Positions 28,226 through 36,374 of a stretch of 64,000 nt of DNA are shown here, piece after piece; the first letter of the stretch is position 1, and each line of letters starts with the position of its first letter. The DNA comes from Burkholderiales bacterium (GTDB lineage: Bacteria; Pseudomonadota; Gammaproteobacteria; Burkholderiales; Burkholderiaceae_E). Under the pieces are notes generated by a model, which saw only the letters and a program-made list of their open reading frames with translations, searched no databases and had not been told where the DNA came from. The translations under genes and the position numbers were made by a program. The stretch lies in contig JAIYCW010000081.1 of the NCBI GenBank assembly GCA_027487815.1, forward strand, positions 1-64,000, given 5' to 3'.

Positions 28226-29746
28226 TTGCAAATCAAAGGGATGCTGACGCAGGTGACGGAGGTCTCGGGATTTCGTATTGAGCTGGAAGTCGAGCGGGCG
28301 CGCGCTGCCATCCTCACAAGCGCGGCCCCCCGCAACGCCGTCCTTATTCTGCTGGTGGCGGCACTCAATTGGGTCGCAATCTCGGAGTCTGATCTCAGTA
28401 CGATGACCAACGCTCTGTTTACTGGCGGGTTTTTGGCCTGCGCATTGAGCCGGGTGGGATATCTGATGGTATTCAGTCCACAAGTCGCCACGGCCGAGCA
28501 ACTTGGCCAATTTCGTACCCGCGTGATTGCCCTGTCATGGCTGGTGGGCATACTGTGGTCAAGCTGGGTGTACTTTGGCCAGGATATGCCTCCCAATGGT
28601 CAAATGCTCGTGTCAAGCCTGATTGCAGGCACGGCGTTCGTGGCCCTCGGCACCCTTGCCGCCTACCCAATGGCTTACCTCGGATTTTGCATTCCCCCAA
28701 TAGTTGCGCTGGCCACGATCCCGGTGCACGACCTTCAAGGCAATCCTTCCTACACCCCAGTGCTGTCCGGCAGCCTCTTTGTCTTTGCGGTATTCATGCT
28801 CTACAAATATGGCAGGGTGCTCGATGAAGGCCTGCGTAACTCGGTACGCATCCGGGCGCTGGAAGATCAGCAGCAGCGTATGTTCAACTCCGAACAAACC
28901 GCCATCATCTGGATCAACGCCCAAGGCATCCTGCGGGTGAGTCGCCCAGCCACCCTGTTGCTCGGGCTAAAGGCCAGTCCCAGCCTGGAGGATTTGCGCA
29001 GCGGATTTGGGCTATTGCCGCAACACAGCTTGAGGCTCTTGGCCAAGGCTCGAGCGCAGATTGAACGCGACAGCATGTTTTCGATTACCGCACGCTTCAA
29101 GCGGCCCGACGGCCACCAGGTCTGGCTTGACTTGCAGGTGTGCGCAGCTGATCCCGTCATGCCCTCGCAAGGCATCATCGTGAGCTTGAGCGACGCCACC
29201 GCTCGTCGTAACGCCGAGCAACGTAACCAATGGCTGGCGCGCCACGATGCACTGACCGGCGTGTTTAACCGGGTCACCTTTGAAAAACGCCTGCTGGCGC
29301 TGTGCTCCCAGCCTCCAGAGCAGGCACCCTCTCAGGCTTTTAGCGTTCTCGCGCTCGACCTGGATGGCTTCAAGGCCGTGAACGATTTGCACGGTCATGC
29401 CATGGGAGATGAAGTGCTCAAAATCGTGGCCAAACGCCTGCAGCATGCGGTGCGCCAGGCCGATATGGTTGCCCGTGTTGGAGGTGATGAGTTTCTGATC
29501 CTGCTTGAGCAAGCCCCGCACCGTGAGCAGGCTTTGCAAGTGGCTGAAACCATCATCACTTCGGTCAGCAATGAAATCTCGGTCGATGGCATCATGATTC
29601 GAATCGGGGTATCGGTGGGCATTGCAGTATGGCCGCTGGATGCTCGTGCAGCACAGCCGCTGCTCAGGCAGGCCGACATCAATATGTATTCCATGAAACA
29701 GGCCACCCGCAATCCGACGCAACCTTCGTTAACAGGATTAATTTGA
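28226..29746 (+). CDS. Membrane-bound diguanylate cyclase (GGDEF)
   Basis: 506 residues from TTG 28226, or 501 from ATG 28241; neither has a well-placed ribosome site. About five or six N-terminal membrane helices (to about residue 190), a PAS-like region (SEQTAIIWINAQGILRVSR), then a GGDEF domain starting ARHDALTGVFNRVTFE. The active-site GGDEF is intact (about 418-422) and is preceded by RQAD exactly five residues upstream, the RxxD inhibitory site, so a c-di-GMP-producing, product-inhibited enzyme is expected. Confidence 0.9.
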   Translation: MQIKGMLTQVTEVSGFRIELEVERARAAILTSAAPRNAVLILLVAALNWVAISESDLSTMTNALFTGGFLACALSRVGYLMVFSPQVATAEQLGQFRTRVIALSWLVGILWSSWVYFGQDMPPNGQMLVSSLIAGTAFVALGTLAAYPMAYLGFCIPPIVALATIPVHDLQGNPSYTPVLSGSLFVFAVFMLYKYGRVLDEGLRNSVRIRALEDQQQRMFNSEQTAIIWINAQGILRVSRPATLLLGLKASPSLEDLRSGFGLLPQHSLRLLAKARAQIERDSMFSITARFKRPDGHQVWLDLQVCAADPVMPSQGIIVSLSDATARRNAEQRNQWLARHDALTGVFNRVTFEKRLLALCSQPPEQAPSQAFSVLALDLDGFKAVNDLHGHAMGDEVLKIVAKRLQHAVRQADMVARVGGDEFLILLEQAPHREQALQVAETIITSVSNEISVDGIMIRIGVSVGIAVWPLDARAAQPLLRQADINMYSMKQATRNPTQPSLTGLI

Positions 29747-29753
29747 GATCCGG

Positions 29754-29782
29754 TTGACGCCTGGGTACGCTGTGCCGATACT
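29754..29782 (+). promoter_or_regulatory. Sigma-70-like promoter for the GlsB-type gene
   Basis: TTGACG at 29754-29759, a 17-bp spacer, GATACT at 29777-29782; the gene starts 32 bases later. Confidence 0.6.
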
Positions 29783-29814
29783 GCGCGCATCGCTCACGCT
29801 TATTTAGGATTGCC

Positions 29815-30069
29815 ATGGGAATCATTGCCACCGTGATTGCTGGCCTGGTCATTGGGGCTATTGCCCGCTTTGTCATGCCAGGCGAGCAGAAAATGGGCTG
29901 GATCATGACGGCTGTGTTAGGCGTGGCTGGGTCGGTTGGCGCGGGCTTGATCGGCCAGATGCTGGGCTGGTATGCCCCCGGGCAAGGTGCTGGCTGGATT
30001 GCTTCCATTGGCGCGGCCGTGGCATTACTCTTTATTGTGAATAAACTGCGCGCCGGCAAGACAGCTTAG
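29815..30069 (+). CDS. GlsB/YeaQ/YmgE-family stress-response membrane protein
   Basis: 84 residues, three hydrophobic helices: GIIATVIAGLVIGAIARFVM, a Gly-rich middle (AVLGVAGSVGAGLIGQMLGW) and a third helix ASIGAAVALLFIVNKL. This is the transglycosylase-associated family of small inner-membrane proteins, often stress-induced. No enzymatic residues are known. Confidence 0.92.
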   Translation: MGIIATVIAGLVIGAIARFVMPGEQKMGWIMTAVLGVAGSVGAGLIGQMLGWYAPGQGAGWIASIGAAVALLFIVNKLRAGKTA

Positions 30070-30147
30070 GGCTGAGCTAGAGCCTTGCAATCTGCAGGGC
30101 GGTCCCAATATTCAAAGCGTCTGTTTTTCAGATCAAGGAGATCGGAG

Positions 30148-30465
30148 ATGTGGAAACGCTTGGCAATTCTCTGGACGGTAGTGCGTGGCGATGCGAAGCT
30201 TTTGTGGCTTGCGGTGCGCCACCCTCAAGCCCCGGGCTGGCTCAAACTCGGAGCCCTTGGCATCGTGGCTTATTTGATTTCACCCATCGACTTCATTCCT
30301 GACCTGATTCCCTTTTTCGGAGTCATGGATGATGTTGTGCTGGTGCCGCTGGCAATTCGCTGGTTGCTCAAACGTTTGCCAGAGCATATCCGGGCCGACA
30401 TCGAAGGCCGGACAATGAAGGACATCACCCCAGAAGGGGCGGTACGTCCGAATAGCCCGAGATAA
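30148..30465 (+). CDS. YkvA-type DUF1232 membrane protein
   Basis: 105 residues from ATG 30148, which follows GGAGATCGGAG. Core motif of DUF1232: YLISPIDFIPDLIPFFGVMDD, followed by the second hydrophobic helix VVLVPLAIRWLLKRLP. Role unknown. The last 41 bases overlap the 3' end of the convergent cysteine-dioxygenase-like gene. Confidence 0.88.
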   Translation: MWKRLAILWTVVRGDAKLLWLAVRHPQAPGWLKLGALGIVAYLISPIDFIPDLIPFFGVMDDVVLVPLAIRWLLKRLPEHIRADIEGRTMKDITPEGAVRPNSPR

Positions 30466-31006
30466 ACTCGCGCACCTCGGCTTGGCCGGGCGTCATGACG
30501 TGGCGTTTGACCAAGCCAATGTCCGCACCATAGACATGAATGCTGATGGTGATTTGATCGGGTAATGCATTGCTTACGCGATGCACGTCACCCATGCTTG
30601 GGGACACCAGATCAACTTCCCCGGCATGCACCAGGTGAGAGTCGCCCTGAGCTTCCCATTGACCATTGCGCAAACCGAAGTGATGACAAAGCTCGGCTCC
30701 TCGCAATACCCCAACCATGCCCCACACGGTGTGATCATGCACCGGCGTGGCGTGGCCAGGCCCCCACACAAAACTGACCACACTAAAGCGCCCTTCTGGA
30801 TCACGATAGAGGGGGTGCTGCTGATAGCGAGCCGGATCAAACTTGGCATGGCTTTCGGGCAGCCAGTCGTTTTGCTTGAGCAAGGCCTCAAGCGCAGGCT
30901 TGAGCGATCCAAACAACGCCTGCTCCTGGGTTGCATCTGGCACTCGCGGATACAGACTGACTTGAGCACGTACCTGGTCCACAAAAGCTTTCAGCCGCTG
31001 CACCAT
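30425..31006 (-). CDS. Cysteine-dioxygenase-family thiol dioxygenase
   Basis: 193-residue cupin. Iron ligands His90 and His92 (PVHDHTVWGMVG) and His142 (GDVHRVSN) are visible; Tyr159 (IHVYGADI) fits the conserved active-site Tyr, and the position of the mammalian cross-link Cys is Gly, as in most bacterial enzymes. It should oxidise cysteine or another small thiol to a sulfinate. Its start follows AAGGAG and lies 19 bases after the soxB stop, so it is probably in the sox transcript. Confidence 0.86.
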   Translation of the reverse strand: MVQRLKAFVDQVRAQVSLYPRVPDATQEQALFGSLKPALEALLKQNDWLPESHAKFDPARYQQHPLYRDPEGRFSVVSFVWGPGHATPVHDHTVWGMVGVLRGAELCHHFGLRNGQWEAQGDSHLVHAGEVDLVSPSMGDVHRVSNALPDQITISIHVYGADIGLVKRHVMTPGQAEVREFISGYSDVPPLLG

Positions 31007-31025
31007 TCGCGTTACTCCTTGGATC

Positions 31026-32729
31026 TCAAGGCGCTAGCCCGGCGTTGCTTGGCATGCCGATCAGGCGCGGCGTATTAACCTTGCCCACCCGAACCACTTT
31101 CTGATCTTTCAGGTAACGCTCCACGACGTCCCACACTGGCTCGCCCTTCGCACCTTCGGCGACCGGAGCCCAGCCTGCCACACGATAGGATTTATCCGCC
31201 TCGATCGCCTGACCGCCCAAGCGCATGTCGCTGATTCGCGCACCCGCCCGAGCATTGGGCTCAATCGAATAGCTCAGGCCACCGACACGGACCATATCAC
31301 CGCCCTGCTGATAATACGGATCGGGATTAAAAAGATTATCTGCAACATCTTCAAGAATGGTTTTGATCATTTCACCGCTGAACGAATTCACCGTCACCAT
31401 CGGATAAGTGATTGCGGTTTGGTCCATCAGGTGCTCGCGGGTAATGACACCACCGCTCAATACGCTGGTGCCCCACCGAAAGCCCGGGGAGAAAGCAATC
31501 GGCGCATCCTGCGTCTTCATCAGGGCATCCAGGATCACCTGATCAAAACTGCCGTTAAAGTTGCCCCGGCGATAAAGCAGGCTATCGGTGCGAGCCAGCG
31601 GCTCTTCGAGCTTGGCCTTGTAGGGCGCACGCACCCGATCGATCAACGATTGCATGGCAGGATCAGCAGGCAACAGGCGGGAAAACACCGGCAGCAAGCG
31701 GTACTGAAAGCCCTGCACCTTGCCAGCGCGCACATCGAGATCCAGCACACCCAAAAACTTGCCGTTGGACCCGGCGTTAGTCACAAGCGTTTTGCCACCC
31801 GGATTGTCAACAATGGTCGGCGCCGGTACGCCGTCATGCGTGTGGCCACCCAAAATTGCATCGATCCCTCGCACCCGACTCGCGAGCTTGAGGTCCACAT
31901 CCATCCCGTTATGCGACAGCAGTACGACCGCTTGCGCGCCCTTGGCGCGTGCTTCATCCACCATCTTCTGCATCCGCTCATCCTGGATGCCAAAGCTCCA
32001 TTCGGGTGTGAAGTGGCGCGGATTGGCAATCGGGGTATACGGGAAGGCCTGCCCGAGAATGGCAATCGGCACCCCCTGAATCACCTTGATCGTGTAGGGC
32101 TCAAACACCGGGTCTTCAAAATCAGTGGTGCGCACGTTTTGCGCCACAAAATCGATCTGCCCTCTGAAATCCTTCGCGATCACCTCTTGCACGCGCTTGG
32201 CACCCAAGGTGAACTCCCAATGCGCAGTCATCACATTAACGCCCAACAGCTTGCAGGCATCGATCATGTCCTGGCCCTGGGTCCAGAGTGATGTGCCAGA
32301 GCCCTGCCAGGTGTCCCCACCATCGAGCAGTAAAGCGTGAGGCCGTGTGGACTTGATTTTCTTGACCAGAGTGGCCAGATGCGCAAAGCCGCCCACCTTG
32401 CCGTAGCGCCTGGCGGCCTGTTCAAAATCAATAAAAGTGGTGGCATGCGCCATGGGCGAGCCACGTGCCACACCAAACGCTTTAAGCAATGCCTCGCCCA
32501 CCAGATGCGGCGCTTTTCCGGTGGCCGCACCTACCCCGATATTGACACTAGGTTCGCGAAAATAAATCGGCAGCAACTGTGCATGGCAATCGGTGAAATG
32601 CATCAGGCTGACATTGCCAAACGCCGGCAGGTCATAGAGCTGGCTTTGCGCCTGGGCGGCGGTGGCATCGAGCGATAGGCCGGCCGCACTTGCGGCCCCC
32701 ATCACGCGAACGAATTCGCGACGGTCCAT
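31026..32729 (-). CDS. soxB: SoxB thiosulfohydrolase
   Basis: Periplasmic dimanganese enzyme that removes sulfate from the SoxY-bound sulfur chain. 567 residues; Tat-type leader (MDRREFVRVMGAASAAGLSL). 5'-nucleotidase-like metal motifs: MHFTDCHAQLLP, LLDGGDTWQGSG, LLSHNGMDVDL and GGHTHDGVPAP. It begins two bases after the soxX stop. Confidence 0.95.
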   Translation of the reverse strand: MDRREFVRVMGAASAAGLSLDATAAQAQSQLYDLPAFGNVSLMHFTDCHAQLLPIYFREPSVNIGVGAATGKAPHLVGEALLKAFGVARGSPMAHATTFIDFEQAARRYGKVGGFAHLATLVKKIKSTRPHALLLDGGDTWQGSGTSLWTQGQDMIDACKLLGVNVMTAHWEFTLGAKRVQEVIAKDFRGQIDFVAQNVRTTDFEDPVFEPYTIKVIQGVPIAILGQAFPYTPIANPRHFTPEWSFGIQDERMQKMVDEARAKGAQAVVLLSHNGMDVDLKLASRVRGIDAILGGHTHDGVPAPTIVDNPGGKTLVTNAGSNGKFLGVLDLDVRAGKVQGFQYRLLPVFSRLLPADPAMQSLIDRVRAPYKAKLEEPLARTDSLLYRRGNFNGSFDQVILDALMKTQDAPIAFSPGFRWGTSVLSGGVITREHLMDQTAITYPMVTVNSFSGEMIKTILEDVADNLFNPDPYYQQGGDMVRVGGLSYSIEPNARAGARISDMRLGGQAIEADKSYRVAGWAPVAEGAKGEPVWDVVERYLKDQKVVRVGKVNTPRLIGMPSNAGLAP

Positions 32730-32731
32730 CG

Positions 32732-33367
32732 TTATTGATTGACGGGTGAACGAGGATCGAGCAACAGCGCCATCACATCTTTCAACCCCTGCTCGTTCAG
32801 AATCGCGGCATCGCCATAGCGAGGCATCTGCGAGCAGGCATTAAATGCGTGCGAGTTCCAGATCTTGGCCCAGGTGTACTTGATGATCGGATCGGAATTG
32901 GGCGACGATGGATCGCTCACACCACGCAGCTTGCCGTAGTTGTAAAGCGATGGGCCGATGTTGCCGTAAGACAATTCATCCTTGCGAATCTGATGGCAGG
33001 CATAGCAGTTGCCTCCGGCCACAGTCTCAGGTGTGTCGGTGAATTGCAAGCCACGGCCGTTTTGGGCGATCCTCTCACCGTTTTGCCAGTTGCCAAGCAA
33101 ACTGCCTGCCGGAGTTTTCACCCCATCAATCGCCGCTTTCTCAAGCTTTTCGCGCAGGCCCTTGGGTAATTCCTTGCCCGCGTAATCCGAGCACGCCCGC
33201 TGCAAAGCCGATTGATCCAGGCGATCCAGCTTGGCCAGGCCACGTTCATCAAACGAGCTCTTGAGCAGAGCTTCGATTTCGGCGCTGCTGGGCCCAGTTG
33301 CAAAACTGGCGCAGCCTGCCAACACTACCAGCCCCGTCAGGCTCAAGATAGTTTTTGAAAATTTCAT
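32732..33367 (-). CDS. soxX: SoxX c-type cytochrome
   Basis: Electron-accepting heme subunit of the SoxAX complex that joins thiosulfate to SoxY. From ATG 33367 (AGGATC upstream) 211 residues. One CxxCH motif in GGNCYACHQIR and an axial-Met region CSQMPRYGDAAIL. The leader has a lipobox-like LVVLAGC, so lipid anchoring is possible, which would be unusual for the classical soluble complex. It is 16 bases from the soxA stop. Confidence 0.92.
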   Translation of the reverse strand: MKFSKTILSLTGLVVLAGCASFATGPSSAEIEALLKSSFDERGLAKLDRLDQSALQRACSDYAGKELPKGLREKLEKAAIDGVKTPAGSLLGNWQNGERIAQNGRGLQFTDTPETVAGGNCYACHQIRKDELSYGNIGPSLYNYGKLRGVSDPSSPNSDPIIKYTWAKIWNSHAFNACSQMPRYGDAAILNEQGLKDVMALLLDPRSPVNQ

Positions 33368-33383
33368 AATGATCGATCCTGAC

Positions 33384-34202
33384 TTAGCGCTTGATCGCGG
33401 GGGAATCCATCTTGCCGCCGTTGGCATTGACACCAAGGAAGGTAATCAGGTCCACGGAAGCCGGGGCCAAATACTTCAGCTCGGGAAAGCGTTGTTGGCG
33501 GAAGCAATCATAGAGCCGCCATTGCATGGTGCGCAGGGCCCCCTGCGAGACCCGATAGGCGGGCCAGGTAGCAAATGCTCGCTGAGCCGGCTCAGGCTTG
33601 GTGAGATTGGGCAAATCCTGCAACCGAATCCGCTGGTCATCCACCGAGTGGCAAGTGGCACAGGAAAAGTCATACGGCCCGCCACGGAAATAAAAAATCT
33701 TCTCACCGCGCTTATAGGACTCACGCTCTTTGGCATGCCGCTGGGAAACGGCGATCGGCATACCCCGCGATTCCTCCACAACATAAGCAGTGAGTGATTC
33801 AAGCTCGGTTTGTGGCTCACCTTCCCGGGAAAACGGTGCGCGAATCACAGCTGCCCGATCGAAGCCTTGCAGACTCACCATGCAGTGCACCAGGCGGCTT
33901 TCAAAATCCATAACCTGATCGGTATCAGCGAAGTAGCGGGGCAGTTGCGCATACGCTCCCTTCACCTTGCCCGGCCCCAAGCCGAGGTCGCACTGCTCCA
34001 GCGATACATTTTTAGGACCGCGCTTTTGCGCCCACATTAGCTCACCGCGAGCCGATACCAATTCAGCCGGATTGCCGTCTTGCAGCATTTGGCGATAGCG
34101 CTCTATTTCCGCCTGGGTGTTTTGTCCCTGCGCCGAGGCTAGCGAGGTCGCGCCCAGCGCCAAGCTTAGCAGCGCTGCGCGAGCGAAATTTTTTCGTCCC
34201 AT
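33384..34202 (-). CDS. soxA: SoxA c-type cytochrome (single-heme form)
   Basis: 272 residues with signal peptide ending in ASAQG. One heme motif, CATCH (in YDFSCATCHSVDD), and the active-site persulfide Cys in RLYDCFRQQRFPELKY. The first heme motif of diheme SoxA is absent; two isolated Cys (LEQCDLG and LVHCMVS) remain and probably form the disulfide seen in single-heme types such as that of Starkeya. The start follows GGGAGAC. Confidence 0.93.
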   Translation of the reverse strand: MGRKNFARAALLSLALGATSLASAQGQNTQAEIERYRQMLQDGNPAELVSARGELMWAQKRGPKNVSLEQCDLGLGPGKVKGAYAQLPRYFADTDQVMDFESRLVHCMVSLQGFDRAAVIRAPFSREGEPQTELESLTAYVVEESRGMPIAVSQRHAKERESYKRGEKIFYFRGGPYDFSCATCHSVDDQRIRLQDLPNLTKPEPAQRAFATWPAYRVSQGALRTMQWRLYDCFRQQRFPELKYLAPASVDLITFLGVNANGGKMDSPAIKR

Positions 34203-34275
34203 GTTCGTCTCCCCAATCTTGTAGTTTTATCAGCCCGGTTTTTTTCTGGCCTCCGGGGCACGGCCCGTTTCAAGA

Positions 34276-34587
34276 TCAGGTTGCAGTAGCTTCGTCGCTG
34301 CGCCGTTCGCCTTTATTGTCTACCCACGACACGGTGACCTTGTCACCCGCTTTAGCGCCCTTGATCTTGAAGGTGAATAAGGGATTTTTCGAAATCGCCG
34401 GCCCCCAATGGGCCTTGATCACCGGCTTACCATTCAAGGCTCCAGTCAGCTCGGTGATATGCCAGGCCGGCACCAACTTGCCAGTGCTGTCGCGACGCTG
34501 GCCGGTTTCCATCTCGTGAGCCACCAAAACACGTACATCAGCCACGCCGTCTTTAACGGTGGCACGAATTTTCATTGGATCAGGCAT
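34276..34587 (-). CDS. soxZ: SoxZ sulfur-carrier partner
   Basis: 103 residues, no signal peptide (exported with SoxY). Typical features: KIRATVKDGVADVRVLVAHEM, KLVPAWHITELT and KNPLFTFKIKGAKAGDKVTVSW. It forms the SoxYZ heterodimer on which sulfur intermediates are carried. Confidence 0.94.
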   Translation of the reverse strand: MPDPMKIRATVKDGVADVRVLVAHEMETGQRRDSTGKLVPAWHITELTGALNGKPVIKAHWGPAISKNPLFTFKIKGAKAGDKVTVSWVDNKGERRSDEATAT

Positions 34588-34642
34588 GTTAATTCTTTCA
34601 ATAGCTTGGATTCAGACAAATCGGAAGGCGGTTCAGAGTTGG

Positions 34643-35113
34643 TCAGCCGCCGCAGCCACCGAGGGTGACCTTGATCTCTTTTTTGGTGGTGTAGAACTTG
34701 CCATCCGCCTTCACCAGGGCAATCACATCCGAGCTTTGCCCCATCTTCACACGCATGGCCACCTCGGGATCGGCCCCGTCGAGAATCTCGTAGGCACCCG
34801 CGAGGTTGTTGGGATTCTTTTCAACCAGCAAGGCGATGGACTCTGTTTTAGCCAGCCCGCTACGGATCGCAACCGGCACCACAGCGCCGTTTTCAGCAAT
34901 GTCAGGCGAGTTGATCGCAATGTCTTTGGACTCTGTCACGTTGGTGGCGCCCAAAGCCCGTAAGGTTTCAGCAATCGTCTTGGCCTGAAACGCATTGGCA
35001 TTAAAGGCTTGGGCTTGCGCCGCGCCCGCTGGAATCATGCCCAGACTCACCAGGGTGGCGTAAAGGCTGGCGCTTGAGGCGGCGCGCAAGGTGTGGCGCT
35101 TGGATACATTCAT
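34643..35113 (-). CDS. soxY: SoxY sulfur-carrier subunit
   Basis: 156 residues from ATG 35113, preceded by AGGAG; the longer frame to 35206 is not needed. Tat/Sec leader NVSKRHTLRAASSAS, and the protein ends in LGGCGG, the swinging arm whose Cys carries the sulfur substrate. It heads the soxYZAXB run, with a candidate promoter/operator at 35174-35206. Confidence 0.95.
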   Translation of the reverse strand: MNVSKRHTLRAASSASLYATLVSLGMIPAGAAQAQAFNANAFQAKTIAETLRALGATNVTESKDIAINSPDIAENGAVVPVAIRSGLAKTESIALLVEKNPNNLAGAYEILDGADPEVAMRVKMGQSSDVIALVKADGKFYTTKKEIKVTLGGCGG

Positions 35114-35173
35114 AGGGACTCCTGCAGATAAATGAGCTTCAGGCGAATCTTGCGCCCGTTGTGGTTTGAACGC

Positions 35174-35206
35174 GATCATATAAGAAACCCGGGCTTGCTT
35201 ATGCAA
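35174..35206 (-). promoter_or_regulatory. Candidate soxY promoter and operator
   Basis: On the minus strand TTGCAT (35206-35201) is followed by TATATG 18 bases later (or TATGAT 20 bases later). The plus-strand ends GATCATAT and TATGCAA match the ends of the region before the arsR-soxCD genes (38236-38265). Imperfect dyad: CATATAAG at one side, CTTATG at the other. Confidence 0.5.
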
Positions 35207-35246
35207 TCTTCAACAGGTTTAACGCTTTTATCAGCACCGGAATGCA

Positions 35247-36374
35247 TTACAGACCGCCAAGAATCCAGCGTACCAGGCTGCGGGCTTCCTCCTCCTTGAG
35301 TGCCGGGTTCGCGGGCATGGGAATTGCGCCCCACACGCCCTGCGCTCCATTACGCACCTTCAGGGTGAGCTTGTCTTCCGCTTGGGGATCGCTTTTGTAA
35401 CGAGCCGCAATGTCCTTGAACGAGGGGCCAAGCAAGCGCGCGGCTTGAGCATGACACGCCGTGCAATTACTAGCCTTCGCAAGCTCGGCGGGCGGCTTGC
35501 CGCTTGGTTTGGGAGTCGCGGTTGGAGTTGGTGTAGAAGCCGCCACCATCACGGGCATTGAAGGCGCAGGGGAAAGCGCTGCGCGGGTAGTGTCCGCGCC
35601 ACGCACCGGCCCGACTGCACGATGCTGCTCAGCCAGATTGCCATGCGCATTGCGGGCATAGTCGGGCAAAAACGACCGGATATCCAACTCAGTCGCACAA
35701 CCACTCATGCACAAGCTGCCCTGCACATCGGGTTTCCCGCTTTTCACCCACATCGGCTCATATCGCACCTTGCCGTTGCGATTGGGCAGCCTTTGCTGCA
35801 CCTGAGCAATATTCTTATCAGACAGAACAAAATCCGCTGGCACGATGTCGCCCAGATGCAGGATGTAGGCGGTAACGGCATATACCTCTTCCACGCTGAG
35901 TGACTTGGGCGCATTCCAGGGCATGGCCCGGTTGATGTAGTCCCACAGCGTCGAGAGCTGCGAGACCTTCATCAGCGTAGTGCGCTGCGGATAGTCACCA
36001 CGCTGCAAGGCAGCCACCCGGCCGGTTTCAATATCCTTCTTGCTGGTTCCGCCCACAATCGGGGTGAACACTTCATTGGATTCGCCAAAGGTGCCGTGGC
36101 ATGACTCGCATTGAGCCTCCCATACTTCCTGGCCTTTGGCCACTGATCCCCGGCCCGCGGGCAGACCCTTGAAGTCGGCACGAACATCGATATCCCATGC
36201 AGCGACTTCGGCTGGCGTGGCTGCGCGCCCCAGACTCGCCCAGGGTTTTGCATTGGTTTGGGCATGCGCAGGTTCGAGCAGAGTCATAAAAGCAAGCACA
36301 CAGCCCACCATGAGTTGGCAGGCAAACACCGTGGCGACCGCAATGAGCCGGAACGCTTTAGCACCTTGTTTCAT
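35247..36374 (-). CDS. soxD: SoxD diheme cytochrome c
   Basis: Electron-transfer partner of SoxC. From ATG 36374 375 residues; the ATG shares its first base with the last base of the soxC stop. Membrane leader FRLIAVATVFACQLMVGC, then heme motif 1 CESCH (EAQCESCHGTFGES), a Cys pair CMSGC, a Pro/Thr-rich linker (about 265-300), and heme motif 2 CTACH near the C-terminus with PMPANP as the likely axial-Met region. The linker-separated two-domain layout is normal for SoxD. Confidence 0.9.
   Translation of the reverse strand: MKQGAKAFRLIAVATVFACQLMVGCVLAFMTLLEPAHAQTNAKPWASLGRAATPAEVAAWDIDVRADFKGLPAGRGSVAKGQEVWEAQCESCHGTFGESNEVFTPIVGGTSKKDIETGRVAALQRGDYPQRTTLMKVSQLSTLWDYINRAMPWNAPKSLSVEEVYAVTAYILHLGDIVPADFVLSDKNIAQVQQRLPNRNGKVRYEPMWVKSGKPDVQGSLCMSGCATELDIRSFLPDYARNAHGNLAEQHRAVGPVRGADTTRAALSPAPSMPVMVAASTPTPTATPKPSGKPPAELAKASNCTACHAQAARLLGPSFKDIAARYKSDPQAEDKLTLKVRNGAQGVWGAIPMPANPALKEEEARSLVRWILGGL

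Noticed and set aside
34203-34275. T-run near 34240 as a terminator between soxA and soxZ
   Set aside because: The T-run lies in the loop and on the plus strand; the genes are on the minus strand.
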